NCBI GenBank assembly: GCA_030530205.1
Contig: JAUMVK010000006.1
Coordinates: 1-64,000 of the forward strand
DNA from: RGIG3701 sp030530205
GTDB lineage: Bacteria > Planctomycetota > Planctomycetia > Pirellulales > Thermoguttaceae
Reading direction: 5' to 3'
Length of the DNA stretch: 64,000 nucleotides
In this document: piece by piece, positions 1 through 12,340 of the stretch
Layout of the letters: each line of letters begins with the position of its first letter
Position numbering within the stretch: position 1 is the first letter of the stretch
The notes under the pieces: generated by a model
The model's input: only the letters and a program-made list of their open reading frames with translations
Database searches by the model: none
Told to the model about the DNA's origin: nothing
Translations under genes and position numbers: made by a program

Positions 1-93
1 GAAGATCTGGCAAGCAGATTCATCAAGAACTTCGCTAAGTACGAGAGCAACGAAGCTGGTAAGGCACTGGTAGCAGCTGGCCCACAGAAATAG
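1..93 (+). CDS. pckA: Phosphoenolpyruvate carboxykinase (ATP), C-terminal end only
   Basis: Only the last 30 codons are in the window, ending in TAG at 91-93. The visible peptide has FIKNFAKYE followed by AGKALVAAGPQ. This closely resembles the remembered C-terminus of Escherichia coli PckA (FIDNFDKY...ALVAAGPKL). The family converts oxaloacetate and ATP to PEP, CO2 and ADP at the entry to gluconeogenesis, or runs in reverse in anaerobes that fix CO2. The catalytic region lies outside the window, so the call rests only on this conserved tail. A hairpin-rich stretch and a terminator follow. Confidence 0.85.
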   Translation, partial: EDLASRFIKNFAKYESNEAGKALVAAGPQK

Positions 94-120
94 AACGAAA
101 AAAGACAGACGGCGAAAGAT

Positions 121-250
121 ACAGGCTGAAAAACTGCGTTAAGCTTGCTTATAAGCAGTTTCTCGGACTGGATCTTACATCGGATGACCATCCGATGCAT
201 CTTGTGGGACCGACAGGTCACGCAAGATGAGAGCCGGCGTAACGTATAAG
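121..250 (+). ncRNA. Candidate structured RNA between pckA and rpoB
   Basis: Three hairpins lie back to back. The first pairs AAACTGC (131-137) with GCAGTTT (155-161), with an inner TAAGC/GCTTA stem. The second pairs CATCGGA (178-184) with TCCGATG (191-197). The third pairs CATCTTG (198-204) with CAAGATG (223-229), and has an upper GACC/GGTC stem. A rho-independent terminator follows at once. ACTGCGTT (133-140) is also perfectly complementary to AACGCAGT (254-261), the 5' arm of that terminator, so an antiterminator pairing is possible. It does not match a riboswitch or housekeeping RNA I can recognise. It could be an sRNA, a pckA 3' UTR element or a riboswitch-like device. Confidence 0.45.
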
Positions 251-253
251 AAA

Positions 254-289
254 AACGCAGTCCCGTGATCTATGGGGCTGCGTTTTTTT
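254..289 (+). terminator. Rho-independent terminator before the rpoB promoter
   Basis: AACGCAGTCCC pairs with GGGGCTGCGTT (11 bp with one wobble) around a loop of about 9 nt, followed by seven T. It ends transcription coming from pckA and the structured RNA, and isolates the rpoB promoter just downstream. Confidence 0.85.
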
Positions 290-322
290 ATGGAAATTTT
301 TTAAAAATCAAGACCCATCCCC

Positions 323-350
323 TTGACAAATCGTAAAAATATGGTAAACT
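323..350 (+). promoter_or_regulatory. Predicted sigma-70 promoter for rpoBC
   Basis: TTGACA (323-328) and TAAACT (345-350) are separated by 16 bp. It lies just after a terminator and about 290 bp before the rpoB start, so the transcript would carry a long 5' leader. No other promoter of similar quality was seen in this interval. Confidence 0.65.
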
Positions 351-371
351 TTGCCGTATTCCTTTTGTGGT

Positions 372-616
372 CAGCAGCAATGCTTGAAGACATGCTGTTC
401 ATCTTCACTGATTCAGTGATTTTGATGAGTTGACAGAAAAAAGTAATCGCGATTTATTTCTTCAGCCACTCAAAAACGAAACAGAAGAGGAACTATGTCT
501 ATTTTAAGAGGATTTTTGATGGATGCCGCGTGAATCGTATATGATTCAACGCGGTATTTGCGTTTAAATGAGCAAAATGTCAAAGAAGGCGTTTTGCATA
601 GTTTAGGGTAAACCCT
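372..616 (+). promoter_or_regulatory. Structured 5' leader of rpoB
   Basis: The untranslated leader holds several hairpins. A nested stem runs from 400 to 427 (CATC/GATG outside, CACTGA/TCAGTG inside). A strong 13-bp stem with one bulge spans 524-556 (TGCCGCGT plus GAATC on the left). An 8-bp stem pairs GCAAAATG (572-579) with CGTTTTGC (590-597), and AGGGT pairs with ACCCT at 605-616. None has a T-tract, so these do not look like simple terminators. They could control rpoB translation or mRNA processing. Confidence 0.45.
495..533 (+). CDS. Possible 12-codon leader peptide in the rpoB leader
   Basis: The short frame MSILRGFLMDAA starts with ATG behind an AGAGGA Shine-Dalgarno-like sequence at good spacing. 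Its stop codon lies inside the left arm of the 13-bp hairpin at 524-556, an arrangement seen in translation-coupled attenuators. The rpoB start itself has a poorer ribosome binding site. There is no run of one amino acid codon that would name a regulatory signal. It may be chance. Confidence 0.3.
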   Translation: MSILRGFLMDAA

Positions 617-641
617 GGCTTAACTTTCTGGTGAACTATTC

Positions 642-3600
642 ATGGCAACATCTCAAACACGTCGTTTTTATCCCGAGGAAGTTCGTCATTTTGGCACGAA
701 CACCGACTCGCTTGACGTTCCGGATTTGACGAAAATTCAGACCGTCAGCTACGAGCGCTTTCTTCAGTACCAGTACCCAGAGGACCAGCGTGAAAATCTT
801 CCGGACGAAATTAAACTCAACGAATATCGTATTCCGCCGGAAAAACGTGAAAACATTGGTCTGGAAGCCGTTTTGCGTGAGACGTTCCCGATTACGGGAC
901 AGGATGGCAAAGTGAGCCTCGAGTATGTAAGTTACGAACTGGACAAACCGCGTTTTGAACCCGACGAATGCCGTCGTTTGCGCCTGACTTATGGTCGTCC
1001 GTTCCGTATTCGTCTGCGCCTGAACCGGGAACAGCCGATCGAGCAGGACGTTTATCTGGGTGACTTGCCGATTATGCTTGGCGGTGGTGAGTTTATCATC
1101 AATGGTGCGGAACGTGTGGTCGTTTCCCAGCTGCACCGTTCTCCGGGTGTGGACTTTGTTTCGGAGCAGGAAGAATCGGGAGACTCGCGGGCGTTTTCCT
1201 GCCGTATCATTCCGGAACGCGGAAGCTGGATCGAGTTTAATATTAGCCGCAAGGAAAGTATTCAGGTTCGTATTGACCAGACGCCGAAATTCTCGCCGAT
1301 CATGCTTTTGCGCGCGATGGATCCGAAGTACTCGGAAACCGCGGCCATTTTGCGTGCTTTCTTCAAGACGGAAGTCGTTTCACTGAAAGGCAAATCTCCC
1401 AACATTGAAGGCAAAATCGCCGTCGATAATGTGATTTATCCGGTCGGTTCCCCGAATTGCGGAGAAATCATTGTTGAGAGTGGGCAGAAAATCACTAACA
1501 ACCAGGCTGAGCAGATTCGTAAATCCGGATTGAAAAACGTCGAAGTGATGCAGCCCGACAGCAAGAACACGCTGTTCATGCATACGTTGGCGGATGACCC
1601 CTCGCAGAGTTACGAGGAAGCGCTCCTGCGCATTTACCAGCGTATGCGTCCGGGTAACCCGCCCCAGCTTGACAAGGCGAAGAAACTCTTTGAGGAGAAA
1701 TTCTTCGACGTGAATCGTTACCGTTTGGGTCGGGTCGGCCGGTTCCGTATGAACCGCAAATTTGGGATGAATATTTCCGAAGACGTTTTGACGCTCCTTC
1801 CGGAAGACCTGATCTGTGCCATCAAAGCGATTTTGGGCCTGTATGTTGGTGACCAGAATTACCACGTGGATGATATTGACCATTTAGGAAACCGTCGTTT
1901 GCGTACGATCGACGAACTGGCGGCAGATGAGATTCGCAAAGGTTTCGCGAAACTCCGCCGTACCGTTCTGGAACGTATGAGCGTGAAAGACATCAACGAA
2001 ATGGAACCGCGCACGCTGATCAATCAAAAGAGCGTTTCCTCTGCTGTTGATTTCTTCTTCGGTCGTGGTGAACTTTCCCAGGTCGTTGACCAGACCAACC
2101 CGCTTTCCATGCTAACGCATGAGCGTCGTTTGTCTGCATTGGGGCCTGGCGGTTTGAACCGTAAACGCGCGGGTTTTGATGTTCGAGACGTGCACAGTTC
2201 CCACTACGGACGAATTTGCCCGATTGAAACCCCTGAAGGTACGAACATCGGTTTGATTTCCAGCCTTGGAATTTTCGCTGGCGTGGATGAATACGGATTC
2301 CTGATCACGCCGTTCCAGGTCGTTGAAAAAGGCAAGCTGACAGGTAAAATCCAGTGGCTGCGTGCCGATGAAGAAGGCGATGCGGTTTTCGCCCCGATGG
2401 ACGTTAAAATCGAGAAGAAAGAAGATGGTTCCTATATCGTAGGTGATGACCGTGCTGTGGGCCCGAACGTCATTGCTCGCCGGAAGGGTGAATACGAAGT
2501 CGTTTCTGTAGACAAGGTGAATTACATCGACGTTTCCGCCTGCCAGATGGTTGGTGTTTCCGCGGGTTTGATCCCATTCCTTGAACACGACGACGCTAAC
2601 CGCGCGTTGATGGGTTCCAACATGCAGCGTCAGGCGGTGCCGCTCCTCGTTACGGAAACACCGCTGGTTGGAACGGGTATGGAACGTAACTGCGCATTGA
2701 ACTCCAGCCTGCTGGTTCGTGCGAAGCGCGGCGGAACCGTCACCTACTGCGATGCTCGCAGAATTGAAATTGGCGACGATATTTACCTCCTGCGCAAGTT
2801 CAAGGGTATGAACGAACGTACCTGCCAGAACCAGAAACCGATCGTGGTTCCGGGGGATGTGGTGAAAGCCGGCGATGTGATCGCCGACGGCGCCGCGACC
2901 CATCAGGGAAATCTGGCGCTTGGCCGAAACGTGCTCGTCGCCTTTATGGTTTGGGAAGGATATAACTTCGAGGACGCTATCATCCTGAGCGAGGAACTCG
3001 TTCAGAACGATGTTTACACATCCATCCACATTGAGGAATACGACACGGAGATCCGCGAAACCAAACTCGGTCGTGAGGAATTCACACGCGATATTCCGAA
3101 CGTTCCCGACCGTCAGCTCCGTAACCTGGACGAAAACGGTATCATTCACATTGGAACGTACGTCAAGCCCGGTGACATTCTGGTTGGTAAAATCACGCCG
3201 AAATCCAAGACAGAACTCACACCGGAAGAGCGACTCCTTCACACGATTTTTGGTCGTGCAGGTGAAGACGTGAAAAACGATTCGCTGGAAGTGCCATCTG
3301 GTGTTGAGGGTATCGTCATTGACACGCAGTACTACAGCCGCAGCAACGTCCTGACCGAGCACGAAAGCCAGATGTTCGATATTCAGTACAAAGAAACCGA
3401 ACAGAAGTATAGTGAGGCGGTTGCCCGTATCTTCGGCAATATGATTGCCAGAATTGAAGAAGTGGTCGGTACGCAGGTGCTTGACCGCGATGACAATCCC
3501 ATCGTTGAGAGTAAATCCTACAAGCAGATCGTAACGGAAGCTCGTAATTTCAATTACACGCAGTTCCTTTCCCTGCCGGGTAAAAAACGCCAGGAAGCAA

Positions 3601-4448
3601 TGGCTGTTCTGCTTGAGTACCGCCCGCGTGTTGAAGAAGCTCTGGAAACGCTGGATCAAAAGCTCAATACGATGAAAATTGGTGAACAGCTCCGTCCGGG
3701 CGTTCTTCGTATGGCGAAGGTTTATATCGCGACGAAACGAGTCATTAGCGTTGGTGACAAAATGGCCGGTCGTCACGGAAACAAAGGTGTTATTTCCAAG
3801 ATCATGCCGCGCGAAGATATGCCGTTCCTCGATGATGGAACTCCGATCCAGATCCTTCTGAACCCGTTGGGTGTGCCGTCTCGTATGAATGTTGGTCAGA
3901 TCATGGAAACGCACCTCGGCTGGGCAGGCGCAAAGACGGGTTTCCGCTCGATTACTCCGGTGTTCAATGGCGCTCGTGAAGAGGATATTAACAAGGCGTG
4001 TATAGAAGCAGGTCTTCCGGCTAATGGTAAGACCCGGCTTTACGATGGACGTACAGGTGAACCCTTTGAGCAGGAAACCACCGTCGGTTACATTTATATG
4101 CTCAAACTGCACCACCTGGTTGACGATAAAGTCCACGCGCGTTCCACAGGACCGTACTCGATGATCACGCAGCAGCCTTTGGGTGGTAAAGCCCGTTTCG
4201 GTGGTCAGCGTTTCGGTGAAATGGAAGTATGGGCACTGGAAGCGTACGGCGCAGCCTACATTCTGCAGGAACTGCTCACGGTGAAGTCGGACGACGTGGA
4301 AGGGCGTACCAAGATTTACGAATCGATGGTCAAAGGTGAAAACCGACTGGAAGCCGGAACCCCGGCCAGCTTTGACGTTTTGACCAACGAAATTCGCGGT
4401 CTTGGCCTGAATATGCAGCTTGAACGCGGAAATAACATTTTGAACTAA
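642..4448 (+). CDS. rpoB: DNA-directed RNA polymerase subunit beta
   Basis: The 1268-aa product is full length for the family. It is the catalytic beta subunit of RNA polymerase, acting with RpoC and two alpha subunits. The rifampicin-region block is near residues 475-545 (SALGPGGLNRKRAGFDVRDV and RICPIETPEGTNIGLI). NMQRQAVPLL, WEGYNFEDAI, GRHGNKGV (about 1043) and the C-terminal QPLGGKARFGGQRFGEMEVW are all present. Residues equivalent to E. coli D516, H526 and S531 are kept, while the positions matching 514 and 515 are both Val. The ATG has only a weak Shine-Dalgarno. rpoC follows after 150 bp of hairpin-rich spacer. The usual rplJL genes are not directly upstream. Confidence 0.99.
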   Translation: MATSQTRRFYPEEVRHFGTNTDSLDVPDLTKIQTVSYERFLQYQYPEDQRENLPDEIKLNEYRIPPEKRENIGLEAVLRETFPITGQDGKVSLEYVSYELDKPRFEPDECRRLRLTYGRPFRIRLRLNREQPIEQDVYLGDLPIMLGGGEFIINGAERVVVSQLHRSPGVDFVSEQEESGDSRAFSCRIIPERGSWIEFNISRKESIQVRIDQTPKFSPIMLLRAMDPKYSETAAILRAFFKTEVVSLKGKSPNIEGKIAVDNVIYPVGSPNCGEIIVESGQKITNNQAEQIRKSGLKNVEVMQPDSKNTLFMHTLADDPSQSYEEALLRIYQRMRPGNPPQLDKAKKLFEEKFFDVNRYRLGRVGRFRMNRKFGMNISEDVLTLLPEDLICAIKAILGLYVGDQNYHVDDIDHLGNRRLRTIDELAADEIRKGFAKLRRTVLERMSVKDINEMEPRTLINQKSVSSAVDFFFGRGELSQVVDQTNPLSMLTHERRLSALGPGGLNRKRAGFDVRDVHSSHYGRICPIETPEGTNIGLISSLGIFAGVDEYGFLITPFQVVEKGKLTGKIQWLRADEEGDAVFAPMDVKIEKKEDGSYIVGDDRAVGPNVIARRKGEYEVVSVDKVNYIDVSACQMVGVSAGLIPFLEHDDANRALMGSNMQRQAVPLLVTETPLVGTGMERNCALNSSLLVRAKRGGTVTYCDARRIEIGDDIYLLRKFKGMNERTCQNQKPIVVPGDVVKAGDVIADGAATHQGNLALGRNVLVAFMVWEGYNFEDAIILSEELVQNDVYTSIHIEEYDTEIRETKLGREEFTRDIPNVPDRQLRNLDENGIIHIGTYVKPGDILVGKITPKSKTELTPEERLLHTIFGRAGEDVKNDSLEVPSGVEGIVIDTQYYSRSNVLTEHESQMFDIQYKETEQKYSEAVARIFGNMIARIEEVVGTQVLDRDDNPIVESKSYKQIVTEARNFNYTQFLSLPGKKRQEAMAVLLEYRPRVEEALETLDQKLNTMKIGEQLRPGVLRMAKVYIATKRVISVGDKMAGRHGNKGVISKIMPREDMPFLDDGTPIQILLNPLGVPSRMNVGQIMETHLGWAGAKTGFRSITPVFNGAREEDINKACIEAGLPANGKTRLYDGRTGEPFEQETTVGYIYMLKLHHLVDDKVHARSTGPYSMITQQPLGGKARFGGQRFGEMEVWALEAYGAAYILQELLTVKSDDVEGRTKIYESMVKGENRLEAGTPASFDVLTNEIRGLGLNMQLERGNNILN

Positions 4449-4598
4449 ATGTGCGGGCAGGGAACGTTTGTTCCCGTGGATTCGTTATCTCTCACTTCTT
4501 TCGAGGTGAGAGAACACCTAAAACAAACCAAAGGATTCGGGCCACTTTTCCTCTCGAGGCCCGGTTATCCATTCAATTTTACACAGGAGATTCGGTGA
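4449..4598 (+). other. rpoB-rpoC spacer with three hairpins
   Basis: The 150-bp spacer holds three perfect or near-perfect stems: GGGAAC/GTTCCC (4460-4475), CTCTCAC/GTGAGAG (4489-4512) and CGGGCC/GGCCCG (4538-4563). None is followed by a T-run, so read-through to rpoC is expected. A clean AGGAGA Shine-Dalgarno lies about 10 nt before the rpoC ATG. The stems could be RNase processing sites that set the RpoB:RpoC ratio. Confidence 0.5.
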
Positions 4599-8954
<4,356 letters not shown>

Positions 8955-8981
8955 ATCCGGAATGAATAATCGATGACGAAT

Positions 8982-9029
8982 AACGAATAGTGGGGAGAAT
9001 AAAACGTTCTTTCCATTATTCGTTTTTTA
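8982..9029 (+). terminator. Terminator after rpoC built from the AT-rich repeat
   Basis: AACGAATAGTGG (8982-8993) pairs with CCATTATTCGTT (9013-9024) with one wobble, and the right arm runs into six T. The arms are the same GAATAACGA/TTATTCGTT words that recur near 13.3, 24.5 and 36.9 kb, so this copy shows a likely function for the family. Confidence 0.75.
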
Positions 9030-9044
9030 TGATTAAATAGTCTG

Positions 9045-9983
9045 ATGATCCTCATCACCCTTCCCGAATTCCGCAAAGCTTCGGCCGTTTACCGCGCATC
9101 CGGTCAGGAAATTCTTCCCGTAGAACCGGATGAGAAGTCTTTTCTTGATGCGATTCACCAAACACGCGCTTCCCATGCCATCGTGGGAATGGTTCGTTAC
9201 TCAGAGGCCGTTTATCGGGCGTTGGGTGAAAACGCATCTGTTCGAGGTGAGGAATCCGCTCTTTTATGCCGGTTTGGCGTTGGGATGGACTCGGTAAACC
9301 GGGAATTTGCACGCAAGTGGAACGTTCGGCTCGCGAATACACCGGGGGTTTTGAATCGTTCCGTTGCAGAACATACGTTCTGGCTTTTAGGCGCGGCCGC
9401 CAAACGGCTGGGAAGTGCAAACGCTTCCGTGCGTGATGGTTCGTTTGCCCCTCAGACGGGGATGGAACTTTTTGGAAAACACCTTCTTTTGGTGGGTTTT
9501 GGCGGGATCGCCCGCGAGACGGCCAGAATCGCCCGTTTTGGTTTCGGGATGCGTGTCACGGCGTTCGCACGTCATGAACCCGATCCTGAAGTCCTTAAGC
9601 GATACGGTGTTGAACGGTTTACGATCAAACTGGAGCCGGTACTTCCTGAGGCAGATGCGGTATGTGTTCTTCTGGCCTCGACGCCGGAAACGTTTCATTT
9701 TTTTGATGCGTCCCGTTTCGCGCTCATGCGGCCGGATGTTCTTTTTGTGAATACGGCCCGAGGCGCATTGGTCGATGAGAATGCGCTGTTTGATTTCCTG
9801 ACGGCGAACCCGTCCGCTTTTGCTGCACTGGACGTTTTTGAGACGGAGCCATACACACCGCAGGACCCGGCCCGGGATTTGCGTCTTCTGCAAAACACGT
9901 TTTTCACGGCGCATCACGGGTCCAGCACGCGGGAAGCGAACGAGGCGATCGCCCGCGCGACGCTGGAGCATTTCAGTCAATGA
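9045..9983 (+). CDS. D-isomer-specific 2-hydroxyacid dehydrogenase family protein
   Basis: This 312-aa cytosolic NAD(P)-dependent oxidoreductase belongs to the phosphoglycerate/glyoxylate/lactate dehydrogenase superfamily. The Rossmann loop reads VGFGGIARETA, a GxGxxA variant of the usual GxGxxG. The catalytic Arg is in NTARGALVDE, the Glu in DVFETEP and the catalytic His in HHGSST near the C-terminus. It lacks the ACT/ASB regulatory domains of long SerA proteins. The substrate cannot be told from sequence. No clear Shine-Dalgarno precedes the ATG. It overlaps the first possible start of the next gene by 4 nt (ATGA), which suggests cotranscription. Confidence 0.85.
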   Translation: MILITLPEFRKASAVYRASGQEILPVEPDEKSFLDAIHQTRASHAIVGMVRYSEAVYRALGENASVRGEESALLCRFGVGMDSVNREFARKWNVRLANTPGVLNRSVAEHTFWLLGAAAKRLGSANASVRDGSFAPQTGMELFGKHLLLVGFGGIARETARIARFGFGMRVTAFARHEPDPEVLKRYGVERFTIKLEPVLPEADAVCVLLASTPETFHFFDASRFALMRPDVLFVNTARGALVDENALFDFLTANPSAFAALDVFETEPYTPQDPARDLRLLQNTFFTAHHGSSTREANEAIARATLEHFSQ

Positions 9984-10006
9984 GGGTTTCTTTGGAGATG
10001 AAGACC

Positions 10007-10984
10007 ATGAAATTGAATCCTTTTTTCCTCCCAGTTTTTCTGTTTATCGCAGCCAGTATCCAGGCGCTCCCGCCGGCGGAACGGAAACTTGAAGAAATCC
10101 CGTTTGACGGTCAGCTTGCGCATCAATATTTGACGGAACTCTGTGCCATCGGTCCGCGTCCGACGGGGTCGGAAGGGATGAAGCGTCAGCAGGAATATCT
10201 CATTGAGCATTTTTCAAAGTACTGCGACGCGGTGGAACGGCAGGCATTTCGGTTCCCGTATCCGGGTGAACTGGATAAAAAAGTGTTGGGCATCAACCTG
10301 ATTTTTCGCTGGAAGCCTGAACGCAAAGAGAGGATCCTGTTTTGCGCCCATTATGACACGCTGCCGATTCCGACGAAAAACCCGCCGGCAAAGCGAAATC
10401 TTCCGTTCGTTGGAGCCGAGGATAATGCGGGGGGAGTTGCGATCCTGATGGTTCTGGCGCAGTCGCTCAAAGAAATCCTGGAAAATAACCAGATGAAATA
10501 CGGCGTGGACATTGTGATGCTCGATGCGGAGGAATTTATGTTTCGGCCTTCCCACGAGTTGCTTCCGGGGGAAAGGTTCTGCTGGGGGTCGGAGTTTTTT
10601 GCCCGGCAGTACGCGGCCAATCCGCCTCAAAAGCGCGGCTGGTTTTACACCGATGGCGTTCTGCTTGATATGGTAACTCAGAAAAACGCTGTTTTCGAGA
10701 AAGAAATGTTCAGTTTCCAGAATGCGCCGTCACGCCGTACACAGATGGAAATCTGGAGCACGGCACAGAAGCTGGGTGTCCGTGAGTTCGTGCCGCGCGT
10801 GGGATCACTCATCAATGACGATCATATTTACTTGACCCAATTCGGGAACATTCCGTGCATGGATTTAATCGATCTGGATTACAAGCCGTGGCATACACAC
10901 GAGGACACGCCGGACAAATGCTCGCCGCTGACCGCCGCACGGGTCGGGTGGGTGCTGACGGAGTGGCTGAAGAGCAAGAAGTGA
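10007..10984 (+). CDS. Secreted M28-family metallopeptidase (glutaminyl cyclase-like)
   Basis: The 325-aa protein begins with a signal peptide (KLNPFFLPVFLFIAASIQA). Zinc-site motifs of family M28 are present: CAHYDT (first His and Asp), GAEDNAGG (bridging Asp), MLDAEEF (catalytic and metal Glu) and HTHEDTPDKC (last His). The pattern, with WGSEFFA after the Glu motif, resembles the glutaminyl-peptide cyclotransferase-like branch. It could be an aminopeptidase or a cyclase, and is expected in the periplasm or outside the cell. I chose the ATG at 10007 because GGAG lies 9 nt upstream and the signal peptide starts there; an ATG at 9980 overlapping the upstream stop is also possible. It is followed by a GC-rich hairpin repeat. 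Confidence 0.85.
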   Translation: MKLNPFFLPVFLFIAASIQALPPAERKLEEIPFDGQLAHQYLTELCAIGPRPTGSEGMKRQQEYLIEHFSKYCDAVERQAFRFPYPGELDKKVLGINLIFRWKPERKERILFCAHYDTLPIPTKNPPAKRNLPFVGAEDNAGGVAILMVLAQSLKEILENNQMKYGVDIVMLDAEEFMFRPSHELLPGERFCWGSEFFARQYAANPPQKRGWFYTDGVLLDMVTQKNAVFEKEMFSFQNAPSRRTQMEIWSTAQKLGVREFVPRVGSLINDDHIYLTQFGNIPCMDLIDLDYKPWHTHEDTPDKCSPLTAARVGWVLTEWLKSKK

Positions 10985-10989
10985 TGGGA

Positions 10990-11027
10990 GGCGGTAATGG
11001 AGGCCGGAGGCCGGAATTACGCGCCGG
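10990..11027 (+). repeat. GC-rich hairpin repeat, single copy
   Basis: GTAAT and ATTAC arms enclose two GGCC blocks separated by GGA, flanked by GGCG on the left and GCGCC on the right. It lies 6 nt after the peptidase stop and before the convergent thiE stop. The same element occurs at 24540-24701 (three copies) and 36943-36980. It may work as a bidirectional 3'-end stabiliser or terminator. Confidence 0.8.
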
Positions 11028-11044
11028 ATCAAAATGCCGTGAAA

Positions 11045-11704
11045 CTAATGAACGAAGAGTTTTCTCAACTCTCGCACCTTTTCCGCAGGGTCGGGGGCTT
11101 GCGTGATCTCCGTCACCATCGCGATGTGGCGCGCGCCCAAAGACGAAAGTTCCGCGATGTGCCGGGCCTTGATCCCTCCCATGACGGAAAACGGAACGGT
11201 GACGTGTGGTATTAATTCTTTCAGAAAGTCCGTCCCCAGCGGCGGCATTCCGACCGTTTTGGTTTGCGTGGCAAAAATCGGCCCGATGTTCAAGTAACCG
11301 GTTCCGGCCCGCTGCGCGTCTTCGATTTCCGGCAGATTGTGGGTCGAGCTTCCGATGAGCAGCTCGGGAGCAATGCGCCGCGCCTCACGAACGGGCAGGT
11401 CCTCCTGACCAAGATGTACGCCGTCCGCATGGGCGGAGAGGGCCACGTCCACGTGATCGTCGATGATGATCAGCACTCCGAAAGAATTCGCGACCTCACG
11501 GCACCGGCACGCCAGACGGTGGATCGCGCCTTTGTTCCAGTTTTTCTCACGGATCTGCACGACTTTCGCTCCGCCTTTTGCCACCGCGCAGAAAATCTCA
11601 AACGGGTCTCGTTCCGCGCAAAATTCTGACGAAATGACCGGGTACAAATCGGCCTTCTGAAACGCCTCCAGACGCGATGCGAGTGTGGTGTAAATAGATT
11701 TCAT
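11045..11704 (-). CDS. thiE: Thiamine-phosphate synthase
   Basis: This 219-aa TIM-barrel enzyme joins HMP pyrophosphate and thiazole phosphate to make thiamine monophosphate. Family motifs are in order: VVQIREK, IIIDDHVDVA, ADGVHLGQEDLP, IGSSTHN, NIGPIFATQTK and VMGGI. The length is normal, with about 20 extra N-terminal residues. It is the last gene of the minus-strand run cbpA-rnpA-yidD-thiE, 28 bp after yidD. No thiC, thiG or TPP riboswitch was seen nearby. Confidence 0.95.
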   Translation of the reverse strand: MKSIYTTLASRLEAFQKADLYPVISSEFCAERDPFEIFCAVAKGGAKVVQIREKNWNKGAIHRLACRCREVANSFGVLIIIDDHVDVALSAHADGVHLGQEDLPVREARRIAPELLIGSSTHNLPEIEDAQRAGTGYLNIGPIFATQTKTVGMPPLGTDFLKELIPHVTVPFSVMGGIKARHIAELSSLGARHIAMVTEITQAPDPAEKVRELRKLFVH

Positions 11705-11732
11705 GACTGTTTGTCCCCGCTCGAAAAAATAA

Positions 11733-11969
11733 TCACGGATAATCTTCTCCCCCCTTGCAGAACGGGTTACAGCGGAGGATCCGCCAAATCCCTTTCAGCG
11801 TTCCATACACGAAGCCGTACTTTTGCACGGCCAGAATGTAGTACTGGCTGCAGGTAGGGTGGAAACGGCACTGGAGGCCAATCACGTAGTGCAAAGTGTG
11901 CTGGTAAATGCGGACCAGCAGGATCGCCACATTGCGCGGAATGTGCCAGATGAAACGGAGGATGGTCAT
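11733..11969 (-). CDS. yidD: Membrane protein insertion efficiency factor YidD
   Basis: The 78-aa product carries the whole YidD signature: CRFHPTCSQYYILAVQKYG, then RCNPFCKGGEDYP at the C-terminus. An amphipathic N-terminal stretch precedes it. The family helps YidC-dependent insertion of inner membrane proteins. Its start overlaps the rnpA stop by 4 nt, so the two are translationally coupled, a conserved arrangement. yidC and rpmH, the usual partners, are not in this window. Confidence 0.96.
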   Translation of the reverse strand: MTILRFIWHIPRNVAILLVRIYQHTLHYVIGLQCRFHPTCSQYYILAVQKYGFVYGTLKGIWRILRCNPFCKGGEDYP

Positions 11970-12340
11970 ACGGAATCTCCCGGAGATAAATTGGTTTTTC
12001 GGGCGGCGATGATGAATAGTTTCCCGACCGATTTCCGGAAATCGGGGCCGTAGTCCGACCTCCGCGCTTTTCCCGGAACGACGACGAAATCCATCGGCGG
12101 CATACCGGTCTGTTCGAGCTGGGGGACGACCTGGCGAAACGCCTCACGCACAAGCCGTTTCCAGCGTACCCGTTCCACCGCTCCGCCGTAACGTTTCGAG
12201 ACCGAAAGCCCAAGCCGCGACGTCTGGCGGCCGTTCGGCAGAGCGAAAACGATCAGCAGGCCGTCGCTGGCGGAGCATTTCGCGTCGAAAACGGCTTTGA
12301 AACCTGCGGTCGTTTTGATGGAAAAGGACTCTTTCACCAC
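11966..12340 (-). CDS. rnpA: Ribonuclease P protein component
   Basis: This 124-aa basic protein binds the RNase P RNA and helps mature tRNA 5' ends. The family core is clear: GRQTSRLGLSVSKRYGGAVERVRWKRLVREAFR, shown here in pieces as RLGLSVSK and RWKRLVREAFR. It begins with GTG, either at 12340 or at the next GTG at 12337; both overlap the cbpA stop. The gene normally follows rpmH near the origin, but here it follows a DnaJ-like gene instead. Confidence 0.95.
   Translation of the reverse strand: MVKESFSIKTTAGFKAVFDAKCSASDGLLIVFALPNGRQTSRLGLSVSKRYGGAVERVRWKRLVREAFRQVVPQLEQTGMPPMDFVVVPGKARRSDYGPDFRKSVGKLFIIAARKTNLSPGDSV

Noticed and set aside
121..250. Known RNA families (6S, SRP RNA, tmRNA, common riboswitches)
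   Set aside because: None of the conserved core sequences I know for these families is visible, so it is left as an unnamed structured RNA.
2112..4136. Long minus-strand frame (674 aa) inside rpoB
   Set aside because: It is an antisense shadow of a conserved gene, with no recognisable domain and the composition expected from reverse codons.
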